Source: an uncultured beta proteobacterium (GTDB lineage Bacteria; Pseudomonadota; Gammaproteobacteria; Burkholderiales; SG8-41). Taken from it: a stretch of DNA of 33,361 bases. The position numbers and the translations under genes are program-made. The notes under the pieces were generated by a model. The model ran no database searches. It had not been told where the DNA came from and saw nothing but the letters and a program-made list of their open reading frames with translations. Where the stretch lies: the NCBI GenBank assembly GCA_902825845.1, contig CADECM010000069.1, forward strand, positions 1-33,361, in the 5' to 3' direction. Shown here one piece after another: positions 1 through 7,438 of this stretch (positions are counted from its first letter, which is position 1; every line of letters begins with the position of its first letter).

Positions 1-167
1 TGCACGCTGTCGACAAAACGGTTGGTTAGCTCGGCGGCGAGGTCCGGGCGTGCAGCATGAATTTCGTGCAGCCGGTCTTTGAGCAGCCACTTTATGCCGG
101 CACGTACGGTCGCATCCGGGGCGTAACCTTTTTCCGCCATGGCAAGGGCAAGATTCGAGAGTGTCAT
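1..167 (-). CDS. Cyclopropane-fatty-acid-synthase-type SAM-dependent methyltransferase, N-terminal fragment
   Basis: This is my own reading of the reverse strand. An ATG at 167 opens a frame with no stop to the window edge (55 complete codons). It begins MTLSNLALAMAEKGYAPDAT and continues with an Arg/Leu-rich helix. That opening resembles the N-terminus of the cyclopropane-fatty-acyl-phospholipid synthase-like methyltransferases (COG2230 type) found beside RpoE/ChrR loci; the methyltransferase core lies outside the window, so the family call is inference. Known members transfer a methyl or methylene group from S-adenosylmethionine to membrane lipid acyl chains. No good ribosome binding site is visible. 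A promoter (277-305) that mirrors the one before the sigma gene points at this start, which supports both the gene and its membership of the sigma factor's regulon. Confidence 0.6.
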   Translation of the reverse strand, partial: MTLSNLALAMAEKGYAPDATVRAGIKWLLKDRLHEIHAARPDLAAELTNRFVDSV

Positions 168-276
168 ATGATGATTTGCGTGACGGACGACGAAGCGGCG
201 AACGTTGAAGGACGGCGGTTGCCCGGGACTTTCTGGACTTCTATCCCGACCGCCAATTTCGAGAACGTTTCTGGTG

Positions 277-305
277 TTATACGCGGGTGCAAAGCTGATG
301 GATCA
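277..305 (-). promoter_or_regulatory. Predicted ECF-sigma promoter for the left-edge methyltransferase gene
   Basis: On the minus strand TGATCC (305-300) is followed after exactly 16 bp by CGTATAA (283-277). The same two blocks with the same spacing occur on the plus strand at 338-366. TGATCC resembles the -35 element I recall for RpoE-ChrR (ECF11) regulons. Transcription would start near 270, leaving a leader of about 100 nt before the ATG at 167. Confidence 0.7.
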
Positions 306-337
306 CCGGGGCCACATACATTTTTCGATACGGCCCG

Positions 338-366
338 TGATCCAGATGACCTTACAATACGTATAA
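338..366 (+). promoter_or_regulatory. Predicted autoregulated ECF-sigma promoter for the sigma/ChrR/photolyase genes
   Basis: TGATCC (338-343) and CGTATAA (360-366) are separated by 16 bp, and the pair matches the divergent promoter at 277-305 letter for letter in both blocks. Transcription from near 373 would give a leader of about 100 nt before the sigma factor ATG at 475. A start at 373 for the sigma gene is therefore unlikely. Autoregulation is usual for such sigma factors; here it is inferred from position and motif. Confidence 0.7.
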
Positions 367-474
367 GCGTAGATGAACTGTTCCAATTCACTTATGGCCG
401 TCGAGGCCAGGCCAGCGCGCCGGGCAAGTGCCGCGCGTTACTATGCCGCGGCATGCTCGCCCGGCGGGGCAACC

Positions 475-1044
475 ATGCCGACGAATGAAGATTTTCAAGA
501 CTGGATCGATGCCGTCGCATCCAAGGCCGACAAGAAGGCCTTCGCGGCATTGTTCAAGTATTTCGCACCCCGGATCAAGAGTTTTTTGATGCGCTCGGGA
601 TCGAACGAGGCCCTGGCCGAGGAATTGGCTCAAGAAACCATGGTCACCGTGTGGCGCAAGGCATCAACCTTCAAAGCCGGTCACGGCGGCGTTTCGACCT
701 GGATTTTCACGATTGCGCGCAATCTGCGGATCAGTCACTTCAGGCGCCTGCCCTCGTCGGGCAGCCTGGACGAACCGGGCATGTGGAGCGCTGAAGATCT
801 CGCCGCGAACGTTGCCGAGGCGCCTGATGACCGGATTTTCATCAATCAGCGCGAGCACGGCGTGCGGCAAGCCTTGGCCGCGCTGCCGAGCGCACAGGCT
901 CAGATATTACGTCTGTCATTTTTTGACGATCAGGCGCACGCAACCATCGCGCAGGAACTGGGCATCCCTTTGGGTACCGTCAAATCGCGCATCCGCCTGG
1001 CGGTCAACCAATTGCGCCGCGCCTTGGACGACTTCAAATCATGA
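475..1044 (+). CDS. rpoE: ECF RNA polymerase sigma factor, RpoE/ECF11 type
   Basis: The product has 189 residues. Region 2 lies at about residues 23-92 (core-binding and -10 helices, including AEELAQETMVTVWRKASTF and STWIFTIARN) and region 4 at about 130-183, with the helix-turn-helix ATIAQELGIPLGTVKSRIRL. I chose the ATG at 475 rather than the upstream in-frame start at 373, because the predicted promoter ends at 366 and the extra 34 residues are low-complexity and unlike sigma factors. The next gene, a ChrR-like anti-sigma factor, overlaps by 4 bp (ATGA). Such pairs answer singlet oxygen and related photo-oxidative stress in Rhodobacter; the neighbouring photolyase and lipid methyltransferase fit that role. 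Assignment to the family is firm; the inducing signal is inferred. Confidence 0.93.
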   Translation: MPTNEDFQDWIDAVASKADKKAFAALFKYFAPRIKSFLMRSGSNEALAEELAQETMVTVWRKASTFKAGHGGVSTWIFTIARNLRISHFRRLPSSGSLDEPGMWSAEDLAANVAEAPDDRIFINQREHGVRQALAALPSAQAQILRLSFFDDQAHATIAQELGIPLGTVKSRIRLAVNQLRRALDDFKS

Positions 1045-1709
1045 TTCAACATCATCCCGGCGAAGAACTTTTGCTGACGCTGGCGGCGGGCCGCCTCGAA
1101 AGCGGCCCCTCCGTCCTCATCGACGCGCACGTCGAAACCTGCGAATCATGCCGCGTGCAGTGGCGGCATTTGCAAGCCATCGGCGGCGCTTTGATTGACG
1201 AGGCCGAGCCGGCATTGCTAAAAACGGATGCGCTGTCGCGCACGCTCGCGCGCATCGACGCGCTGGCGGAAGCATGCAACCCCAACGAGAACGTTCAGGG
1301 TGCCGCGACCACCCCGCACGCGGTGTTACCCAACGGTGCAAGGTTGCCACGCAGCCTGCGCGGCAGCACGATTTCGCGTTGGCATTGGATGGGCCCGGGA
1401 ATGCGCTGGAGCCGCATTGAACTTTCGCATGAACCGCAGGCTTCGCTCTTTTTGCTGCGTATCGCGCCTGGCCGCAGCCTGCCGATTCACTCACATAGTG
1501 GCGTCGAGTTCACGCAGGTCCTGTGCGGCTCTTTTGACGACGGCCGCGCGGTATTCGGGCCGGGGGATTTCGATGCTGCCGACAGTGGCGTGCACCATCA
1601 GCCCATCGTTTGCAAAGGCAGTGACTGCGTCTGCCTCGCCTATGTCAGCGCGCCGTTAAAGTTCGACAGCAAACTCGCCGCCTTCATCGGCCAGCGGATA
1701 GGCCTTTGA
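1041..1709 (+). CDS. chrR: ChrR-like zinc-binding anti-sigma factor with C-terminal cupin domain
   Basis: The product has 222 residues in two parts. The N-terminal anti-sigma domain holds the zinc motif HX3CX2C (H30, C34, C37) plus an N-terminal His (H4 or H5). The C-terminal cupin, from about residue 120, holds H150, H152, E156 and a His at 185/186, matching the metal ligands of the Rhodobacter ChrR cupin. A C-V-C pair (C196, C198) resembles cysteines near the ChrR C-terminus. In the known system the N-domain holds the sigma factor inactive and the cupin domain is needed for release under singlet oxygen. The gene overlaps the sigma gene by ATGA, so translation is probably coupled. All key metal ligands are present, which suggests a working switch. 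Confidence 0.92.
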   Translation: MIQHHPGEELLLTLAAGRLESGPSVLIDAHVETCESCRVQWRHLQAIGGALIDEAEPALLKTDALSRTLARIDALAEACNPNENVQGAATTPHAVLPNGARLPRSLRGSTISRWHWMGPGMRWSRIELSHEPQASLFLLRIAPGRSLPIHSHSGVEFTQVLCGSFDDGRAVFGPGDFDAADSGVHHQPIVCKGSDCVCLAYVSAPLKFDSKLAAFIGQRIGL

Positions 1710-1791
1710 TGCCGCACCCGAACCGCGGCTTTACCTGTTCGATCGCGCCCATCACCGCAGCGGCGCGTCAGCCTTGAGGCCTGGTTGAGCG

Positions 1792-3225
1792 GTGCGCGAA
1801 TTCGCCCACACGTTATTCTGGTTCCGGCGAGATTTAAGGCTCGCCGACAATGCGGGTTTGTATCACGCCCTTGAACGCTCGCAACGCGTAAGCTGCATAT
1901 TCATTTTTGACCGCGCGATACTCGATGCCCTGCCCGACAAGCGACACCGGCGCGTCGAGTTCATTCGCGAAAGTATCGCCGAGATTGAGCGCTTGCTGCG
2001 TCGGCACGGCGCCAGCCTGACCGTGTTGCATGGCCGGCCGGCCGAAGACATCCCGGCGTTCGCAAAACGGCAGAAGGCCGACGCGGTCTTTGCCAACCGC
2101 GACTACGAGCCCGATGCGGTGCGCCGCGACCGGGCAGTGGGCGCCGCGTTAGCCGGGCTTGGCATCGAGTTCGCCACCTTCAAGGATCAGGTCATATTCG
2201 AACAGGATGAGGTGCTGACCCAAAATGGCAAGCCGTTCTCGGTATTCACCCCGTACAAAAATGCCTGGCTTAGGCGCCTGAGCGTCGAGAATTTACAGGG
2301 TCATCCTTCGGACAAGCGCCTCGAAAGACTGGCGCCGATGCCGGCCTCGGAGATTCCCAGCCTGGAAAGCATCGGCTTCGAGTCGACCAACCTCAAATCA
2401 CTGGGCATCGTTGCCGGGCCTGCCGGTGCGTCGAAACTTTTCCATGATTTTCTGGAACGCATCGAGCACTATCATGAAACACGCAACTTTCCGGCGGTAA
2501 AGGGACCGTCCTATCTGTCGGTGCACCTGCGCTTTGGCACGATTTCCATCCGCACACTGGCTCGCGCCGCGTGGGAGCGCGGCGGCTACGGCGCGCAAAC
2601 CTGGCTAAACGAACTGATCTGGCGGGACTTTTATTTCATGATTCTGCATCACCACCCGCGGGTCGTCAGCGAAGCCTTCCGGCCGGAATTCAACAACCTC
2701 GAGTTTCTGCAGGACGAGGCGCGCTTTAACGCGTGGTGCGAGGCGCGCACCGGCTACCCTCTGGTGGACGCGGCCATGCGCCAGCTCAACAACACGGGCT
2801 ATATGCACAACCGCCTGCGCATGGTAACCGCATCCTTCCTGGTCAAGGATCTGCACATCGACTGGCGCTGGGGTGAGCGATATTTTGCACGGCAGCTGAA
2901 CGACTTCGATCTTGCCGCCAACAACGGCGGCTGGCAGTGGGCGGCATCCACCGGCTGCGACGCGCAGCCGTATTTCCGCATTTTCAATCCCGTCACGCAG
3001 TCGGAGAACTTCGACCCCGACGGCAAGTTCATCCGCAAGTACATGCCCGAGTTGACACCCTGCAGCAACAAATTCATCCATGCGCCATGGCTGATGGGCG
3101 CTGCCGAGCAACAGCGCACCGGCGTCATCATCGGGCGCGATTATCCGGCACCCATCGTCGACCATGCGCAGGCGCGGCGGGTAACCATCGAACGCTACGC
3201 GACTGCCGCCGGGCGGCTGCGATAG
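1792..3225 (+). CDS. phrB: Deoxyribodipyrimidine (CPD) photolyase, class I
   Basis: The product has 477 residues, close to the 470-480 usual for the family. It repairs UV-made cyclobutane pyrimidine dimers with blue light, using FAD and an antenna pigment. The N-terminal alpha/beta antenna domain opens with TLFWFRRDLRLADN. The FAD domain carries ELIWRDFYF, GYPLVDAAMRQLNNTGYMHN and NNGGWQWAASTGCDAQPYFR. Aligned by eye with E. coli photolyase, W381 and W358 match W382 and W359, but position 305, matching W306, is Phe. The start is GTG, with a GAGG about 11 bases upstream; no in-frame ATG gives a better N-terminus. It lies 82 bp behind chrR and is probably transcribed with it. Confidence 0.93.
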   Translation: MREFAHTLFWFRRDLRLADNAGLYHALERSQRVSCIFIFDRAILDALPDKRHRRVEFIRESIAEIERLLRRHGASLTVLHGRPAEDIPAFAKRQKADAVFANRDYEPDAVRRDRAVGAALAGLGIEFATFKDQVIFEQDEVLTQNGKPFSVFTPYKNAWLRRLSVENLQGHPSDKRLERLAPMPASEIPSLESIGFESTNLKSLGIVAGPAGASKLFHDFLERIEHYHETRNFPAVKGPSYLSVHLRFGTISIRTLARAAWERGGYGAQTWLNELIWRDFYFMILHHHPRVVSEAFRPEFNNLEFLQDEARFNAWCEARTGYPLVDAAMRQLNNTGYMHNRLRMVTASFLVKDLHIDWRWGERYFARQLNDFDLAANNGGWQWAASTGCDAQPYFRIFNPVTQSENFDPDGKFIRKYMPELTPCSNKFIHAPWLMGAAEQQRTGVIIGRDYPAPIVDHAQARRVTIERYATAAGRLR

Positions 3226-3334
3226 CGTTGCCGTGCCCGGTGTCAGCGGACAGTCCCGACGGCCGGCAACGGTCAGCAGCAGGGGTTGCCGGAGCGCCTT
3301 GCTGCGCTGCTTCTTGCGCGGACGCTTGCATCCG

Positions 3335-5758
3335 CTAGGGCGTGGCGACCACCCCTTTGCATTGCAAGCCGATACCGACATAGCCCCGGCTCGCATCGAA
3401 AAACGTGGTCACACCGACCGCGATTTTCTGCGGACCGCATGCCACCATGTTGCTCCATGTTTTGCAGCCGCTGAGCGTCGCCCGCTTCGATGGCTGCCCG
3501 CCGGTGGTTACCGTCGCATCGTCATTGACTTTGGCGCCGAACACCTCGATTCCGCGAACGTCGAAATTGCCGCCCGTACAAATGCGCAGCCCATGCACAT
3601 ATTGCGATTCGGCTTCGAGCAGCACCGTCTTGTCGGGTTCGCCGCCGGAGCAGTTCGGCGCGCCGGAGACGCTGGCGGCATTCTGCAACGATATCGCACG
3701 CGGCGGCTGGCCGCGCAGATTGGCGTACCATAGGGACAACTGGCACGCACGGCCCGGCGACTCGCGCAGGGTCAGGCCGCGCATAGCGAGGCCGTCTTCC
3801 TGCGTTGCCGTCGTCAGCTGCGACGTGGGGTTCTTGCCGGCGGGAGGAATATCTTCGAGACCGGCGGTTGCGCTCCGGCGCAGCGTCGGCACATCGGTTG
3901 CCAGCGGCGGCACAACGGCGATCGTGGCGATCCTGCCGGCGCCGGACAGCGAACACCTGGACCCATGCGTGTAGCGAAACGTCTGTGACCCCGTAGCCAC
4001 CGTCCGCTTGAACGTGTGCCGATGTTCGCTGCCACGGAAATTCGGCAGACCCAGCGCGCGTCCGCGCTGGTTGCGCCGCGCCAGCAGCGTGTCAGACCAC
4101 GCGCCCAGCGTACGCGACGTCATGCCGGACAGATCGCACAACTGCGGCTTCGGCTTGTCAAGGACAGCGCCCGTAATGCGCGCCTCCCACGCCCGTTCCT
4201 CGTAAATTTCCACAAAGGTCGCCTCGGAATTGCAGTACCCGTTCTCCAGCGCGTCATCGAGTTGCTTCGGGCTTCCCACCTTGGTGTGATTGTTGGTCTG
4301 AAAGCCGATGATGCGTCCGTCCTTTCCAGCCTGCACCACGAGGTTCTGCGGCAGACAATCGTCCTTGCCGTTATCGTCCTGGTCGCCGCACGCCGGACCA
4401 AGGCCGTTATGCTGCACGACGAAGGCATCCGGATGATCGCGTACGCCTTCCTCCAGAATGCATTCTGTCTGCTGTGTGCCCCACGGGATTTGCCCCTTGG
4501 CCAGCGGCGCGCAGGGCTTCTGGTTTTTCGCGATCTGCACCGGCGGCGGAGATTGTCCCTCGTATTCGCCAAATTCACCCACGAGCGGAAATCCAGCCTG
4601 TATCAACGCGTACGCCATATCCTTGCCCGGGAATTCGCGGTTCAACAAGGCGAGCTGCTCGCGATAGAACGCCTGCAGTCTGGCAGGCGTGTAGCCGGCG
4701 TCTTCGGACCAGACGCGCGGGTTGCACAGGCATCCGGTATCGCAGTTATTGGGGGCGCGATTTTCGTGTGAAAACAGATTGACGCCCGAGGGTTTGATGT
4801 ATGCGAGCGCGCGGTACCACGCACTTTTCGCGCGGATGCGCGCGGCCAGCGCACTCAGCATCGCAAAATAATGTGTGCGGTAGGCGCTGTCCGCGGGACT
4901 GCCAAGGAACATCTCTTGTCCACATTGGGCCGCCCCAGCCACGCGCGCGTCCTCGCCATCATGGCTGCCGTGGTCCACAAAACGGTACCGGCGCGCAGAC
5001 GGTTTGGCCCCGGTGTCGATCCATTCCGGTGTGCCGTCCTTGCCGGCTTTGACACCGACGCTGTACAACTTGCCCTGGGCGACCGCCCTGGCAACCTCCC
5101 GCTCCAACACCGTCCAGTCAAAACGGCCGGGCCCCGTGTGCACTTCGTTCCAGCGCAGGCGGATGAAAACACCAGTGATCGATGGATCCGACCAGGTTTC
5201 GTCCAGGGACGCGTAGGGCAGGCCGCTTGCGTTCCGGCAAAGACAGGTGTCGCCATTGGCACCGCTTGCTTGCGGGAGATTCTCCTTGCCGGGACAGTCC
5301 GTTTTGCATACGGCCCCCGTCTTTACCTGGAATTGCGGACCGTCCGGGCCGAGCGAGAAGATGCCGGATGCCGCACGCGGCATTGGCCCCGTAAACTCGT
5401 TCGGATCGGCAGCATCGTAAGCACGATAATCACGGCACGCGGACACGACTGGCGCCTGTGCCGAAGCGGTTCGCTGCACCAGCGGGGACGCCGCGTTCAG
5501 CCGCACAATGGCGTCAGACGCCGGATCGGCGAGTTTCCACACCACTGTATCGCCGCTGAACACGCGCTGCGACGAAGGCTGAAACGAGCCGTCACTGCCG
5601 ACGGTGATCGTGAAGGTGGCCGCATCGGCGAGCAGCACCAAGCATAGCGCGATGACAAACACTGCACCGCAAGCGGCACGTTTGCGCGCGGCACGCCGCA
5701 GTGTTTGCGCGGCGCAAACCCGGGTCGAACAAATCCGTGTCGGGAGATGACTGTCCAT
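3335..5758 (-). CDS. Large exported protein of unknown function, Cys-rich, with possible cupredoxin-like and TIM-barrel regions
   Basis: From the ATG at 5758 the product has 807 residues; the frame stays open to a TTG at 5854, but the ATG gives the better export signal. An Arg-rich stretch (about 21-28) precedes a hydrophobic segment (30-45) ending LLADA, consistent with a Sec signal peptide. Residues about 48-88 (TFTITVGSDGSF, FSGDTVVWKL) resemble the beta-strands of plastocyanin-like domains, but the copper ligands are absent. Residues about 190-400 (ITGVFIRLRWNEV, RFDW, VGEFGEYEG) resemble a glycosidase-type TIM barrel, with E395 or E398 as possible acids. Many cysteines and a DDNGKDD stretch suggest disulfides and perhaps calcium binding. 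I do not recognise the C-terminal 300 residues. It converges on the photolyase gene, 109 bp apart, with no same-strand neighbour close by. Confidence 0.75.
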   Translation of the reverse strand: MDSHLPTRICSTRVCAAQTLRRAARKRAACGAVFVIALCLVLLADAATFTITVGSDGSFQPSSQRVFSGDTVVWKLADPASDAIVRLNAASPLVQRTASAQAPVVSACRDYRAYDAADPNEFTGPMPRAASGIFSLGPDGPQFQVKTGAVCKTDCPGKENLPQASGANGDTCLCRNASGLPYASLDETWSDPSITGVFIRLRWNEVHTGPGRFDWTVLEREVARAVAQGKLYSVGVKAGKDGTPEWIDTGAKPSARRYRFVDHGSHDGEDARVAGAAQCGQEMFLGSPADSAYRTHYFAMLSALAARIRAKSAWYRALAYIKPSGVNLFSHENRAPNNCDTGCLCNPRVWSEDAGYTPARLQAFYREQLALLNREFPGKDMAYALIQAGFPLVGEFGEYEGQSPPPVQIAKNQKPCAPLAKGQIPWGTQQTECILEEGVRDHPDAFVVQHNGLGPACGDQDDNGKDDCLPQNLVVQAGKDGRIIGFQTNNHTKVGSPKQLDDALENGYCNSEATFVEIYEERAWEARITGAVLDKPKPQLCDLSGMTSRTLGAWSDTLLARRNQRGRALGLPNFRGSEHRHTFKRTVATGSQTFRYTHGSRCSLSGAGRIATIAVVPPLATDVPTLRRSATAGLEDIPPAGKNPTSQLTTATQEDGLAMRGLTLRESPGRACQLSLWYANLRGQPPRAISLQNAASVSGAPNCSGGEPDKTVLLEAESQYVHGLRICTGGNFDVRGIEVFGAKVNDDATVTTGGQPSKRATLSGCKTWSNMVACGPQKIAVGVTTFFDASRGYVGIGLQCKGVVATP

Positions 5759-6356
5759 GGAGCCTGGTACCAGTATATCGCGAACCACCCGCCAGCCACC
5801 GGTGTATTGCGGCACACCGCAGGGCACTCGGATCAATACCACCGAAGGGCACAAAACCGGTCGTGCCGTCGATCAAATGCATGTGGCCAGACTCAGCCGA
5901 CGTATCGGATGTTGATTTGCACTGGTGACGAATGCACTACCGATGAAAATTTGCATCGGGGATATGCACACGCACGGGCGCGGACTTGCCCAGACCAATT
6001 CGCGGAAGCGCGCAGGGAAGACGCCTGCCATGGCAGATTGCGATAGCCACGGGTCAGCCGGGAATGCAAGGCTCCGATATCCATCGCGCGTCCCGTTTCC
6101 CTCGCGGAAGGCGTAACGCGCTACCTACGTAACATTAACAACTTGCCGGTATCTTCAAGCATGCAATACTGTAGCGGCGTCGCGGTTCAGGCCCTGCTGG
6201 CGCGACGGCGAGTTCGCGCCCGGCAAGGGGGCAGGCAGTTTCCGGAGTTGGCGCGCCCTGTCCAGGATCGAAGGACGACCGCTTTTTTGTCCGCACTGTG
6301 CGTGAAGACCGCTTCGAGATAACATGCTTGGCATTACTGCTTAAGGGGAACACATC
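5759..6356. other. Intergenic region with no recognised gene
   Basis: This stretch of about 600 bases separates the divergent exported-protein gene and Bug gene. The open frames crossing it have compositions unlike the neighbours and no plausible ribosome binding sites. A weak sigma-70-like promoter is possible at 6143-6170 (TTGCCG, 16 bp, AATACT), about 190 bases before the Bug ATG. I see no RNA gene or repeat. Confidence 0.5.
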
Positions 6357-7388
6357 ATGAAACGGCAAGCCAATACTCATATGCCACGGTTTGAACAGTT
6401 CGTCACCGGAAGGTGGGCCGGCAGAAAGTACGCTGTCACACTGGGGACGCTCGCCTTGAGCGTGTGCAGTGCCGCTTCCTTTGCGCAGCCGGACTACCCG
6501 ATCAAACCCATCCGCTACATCTCGCCGTACTCGCCCGGCGGTAGCACCAGCTTCACCGCGCGCCTGATCGGACAGCAACTGACCGAGGCGTGGGGACAAC
6601 AAGTCGTGGTGGACAATCGTCCCGGGGCCAATACCATCATCGGTACACAGGTGGCCGCCAATTCCGCTCCCGACGGCTACACGCTGGTGTCCATCGGCGC
6701 CACGCTGGCGAGCAACCATACGCTGGTAAAGACGCCCTATGATGCGATCAAAGACATAGCACCCATCGCCACGCTCCTGAGCTACGAGAATGTACTGGTG
6801 GTGCCGCCAAAGTCGCCGGTCAAGACGGTTGCAGACCTGATTGCGCTGGCCAAGTCAAAGCCCGGGCGCGTGACCTATGGCACTTCCAGTACCGGCGGAC
6901 CGACGCATCTGCTGGCCGAACTGTTCAACAAGGAGGCGGGCGTCAAAACACTGCATGTTCCCTACAAAGGCGGTGGACCTGCGGTGGCGGATCTGATGGG
7001 CGGACACATTGACATGTTCTTTTCGAATCCGGCCAACGTCGCCACGCTGATCCGCGACGGGCGCCTGCGCCCGATCGCTGTCACCGGGAAGTCGCGCGTT
7101 GCGACCTTTCCCGACACACCCACCTTCACGGAAGCCGGCATGCCGGCCATGACCCTGACCAACTGGCAGGGCGTGGGCGGGCCCGCTGCCATCCCGAAAG
7201 CGATCATCAACAAGATCGCCGCCCAGATCAAAATACTGGCCACCAAGCCGGACGCCAAGGTGATACTGGGCAAGATGGGATTTGAGCCCTACTACAACGA
7301 TCCGCAACAAACCACCGCGCTACTCAAAGCGGATATCGATAAATACGCAAAGATCATCAAGGCCGCGAACATCCCGGTTCAGAAGTAA
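6357..7388 (+). CDS. Bug/TctC-family periplasmic substrate-binding protein
   Basis: The product has 343 residues. Proteins of this family bind carboxylates or other small organic acids in the periplasm, some feeding a tripartite tricarboxylate transporter. The signal peptide runs to about residue 42 (LGTLALSVCSAASFAQ). Family signatures follow: YPIKPIRYISPYSPGGSTSF, VVVDNRPGANTIIGT, VPYKGGGPAVADLMGGHIDM and RPIAVTGKSR. A ribosome binding site AAGGGG lies about 8 bases before the ATG. The gene stands alone on the plus strand and converges on the acyl-CoA carboxyltransferase gene. No TctA or TctB membrane gene is in the window, so the ligand and the partner transporter are unknown. Confidence 0.93.
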   Translation: MKRQANTHMPRFEQFVTGRWAGRKYAVTLGTLALSVCSAASFAQPDYPIKPIRYISPYSPGGSTSFTARLIGQQLTEAWGQQVVVDNRPGANTIIGTQVAANSAPDGYTLVSIGATLASNHTLVKTPYDAIKDIAPIATLLSYENVLVVPPKSPVKTVADLIALAKSKPGRVTYGTSSTGGPTHLLAELFNKEAGVKTLHVPYKGGGPAVADLMGGHIDMFFSNPANVATLIRDGRLRPIAVTGKSRVATFPDTPTFTEAGMPAMTLTNWQGVGGPAAIPKAIINKIAAQIKILATKPDAKVILGKMGFEPYYNDPQQTTALLKADIDKYAKIIKAANIPVQK

Positions 7389-7438
7389 CCGTTTGCGGCG
7401 GACGTGCCTTGCCGTGGCCGGAATGCGCGCGCCGTGCT

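Noticed and set aside
57..488. Plus-strand frame of 143 codons at the left end
   Set aside because: It crosses both predicted promoters and the start of the methyltransferase on the other strand, has no ribosome binding site and overlaps the sigma factor start.
3218..3285. CGTTGCCG...CGGCAACG inverted repeat between photolyase and exported-protein genes
   Set aside because: The loop is about 30 bases with no T run on either strand, so it is not a convincing terminator.
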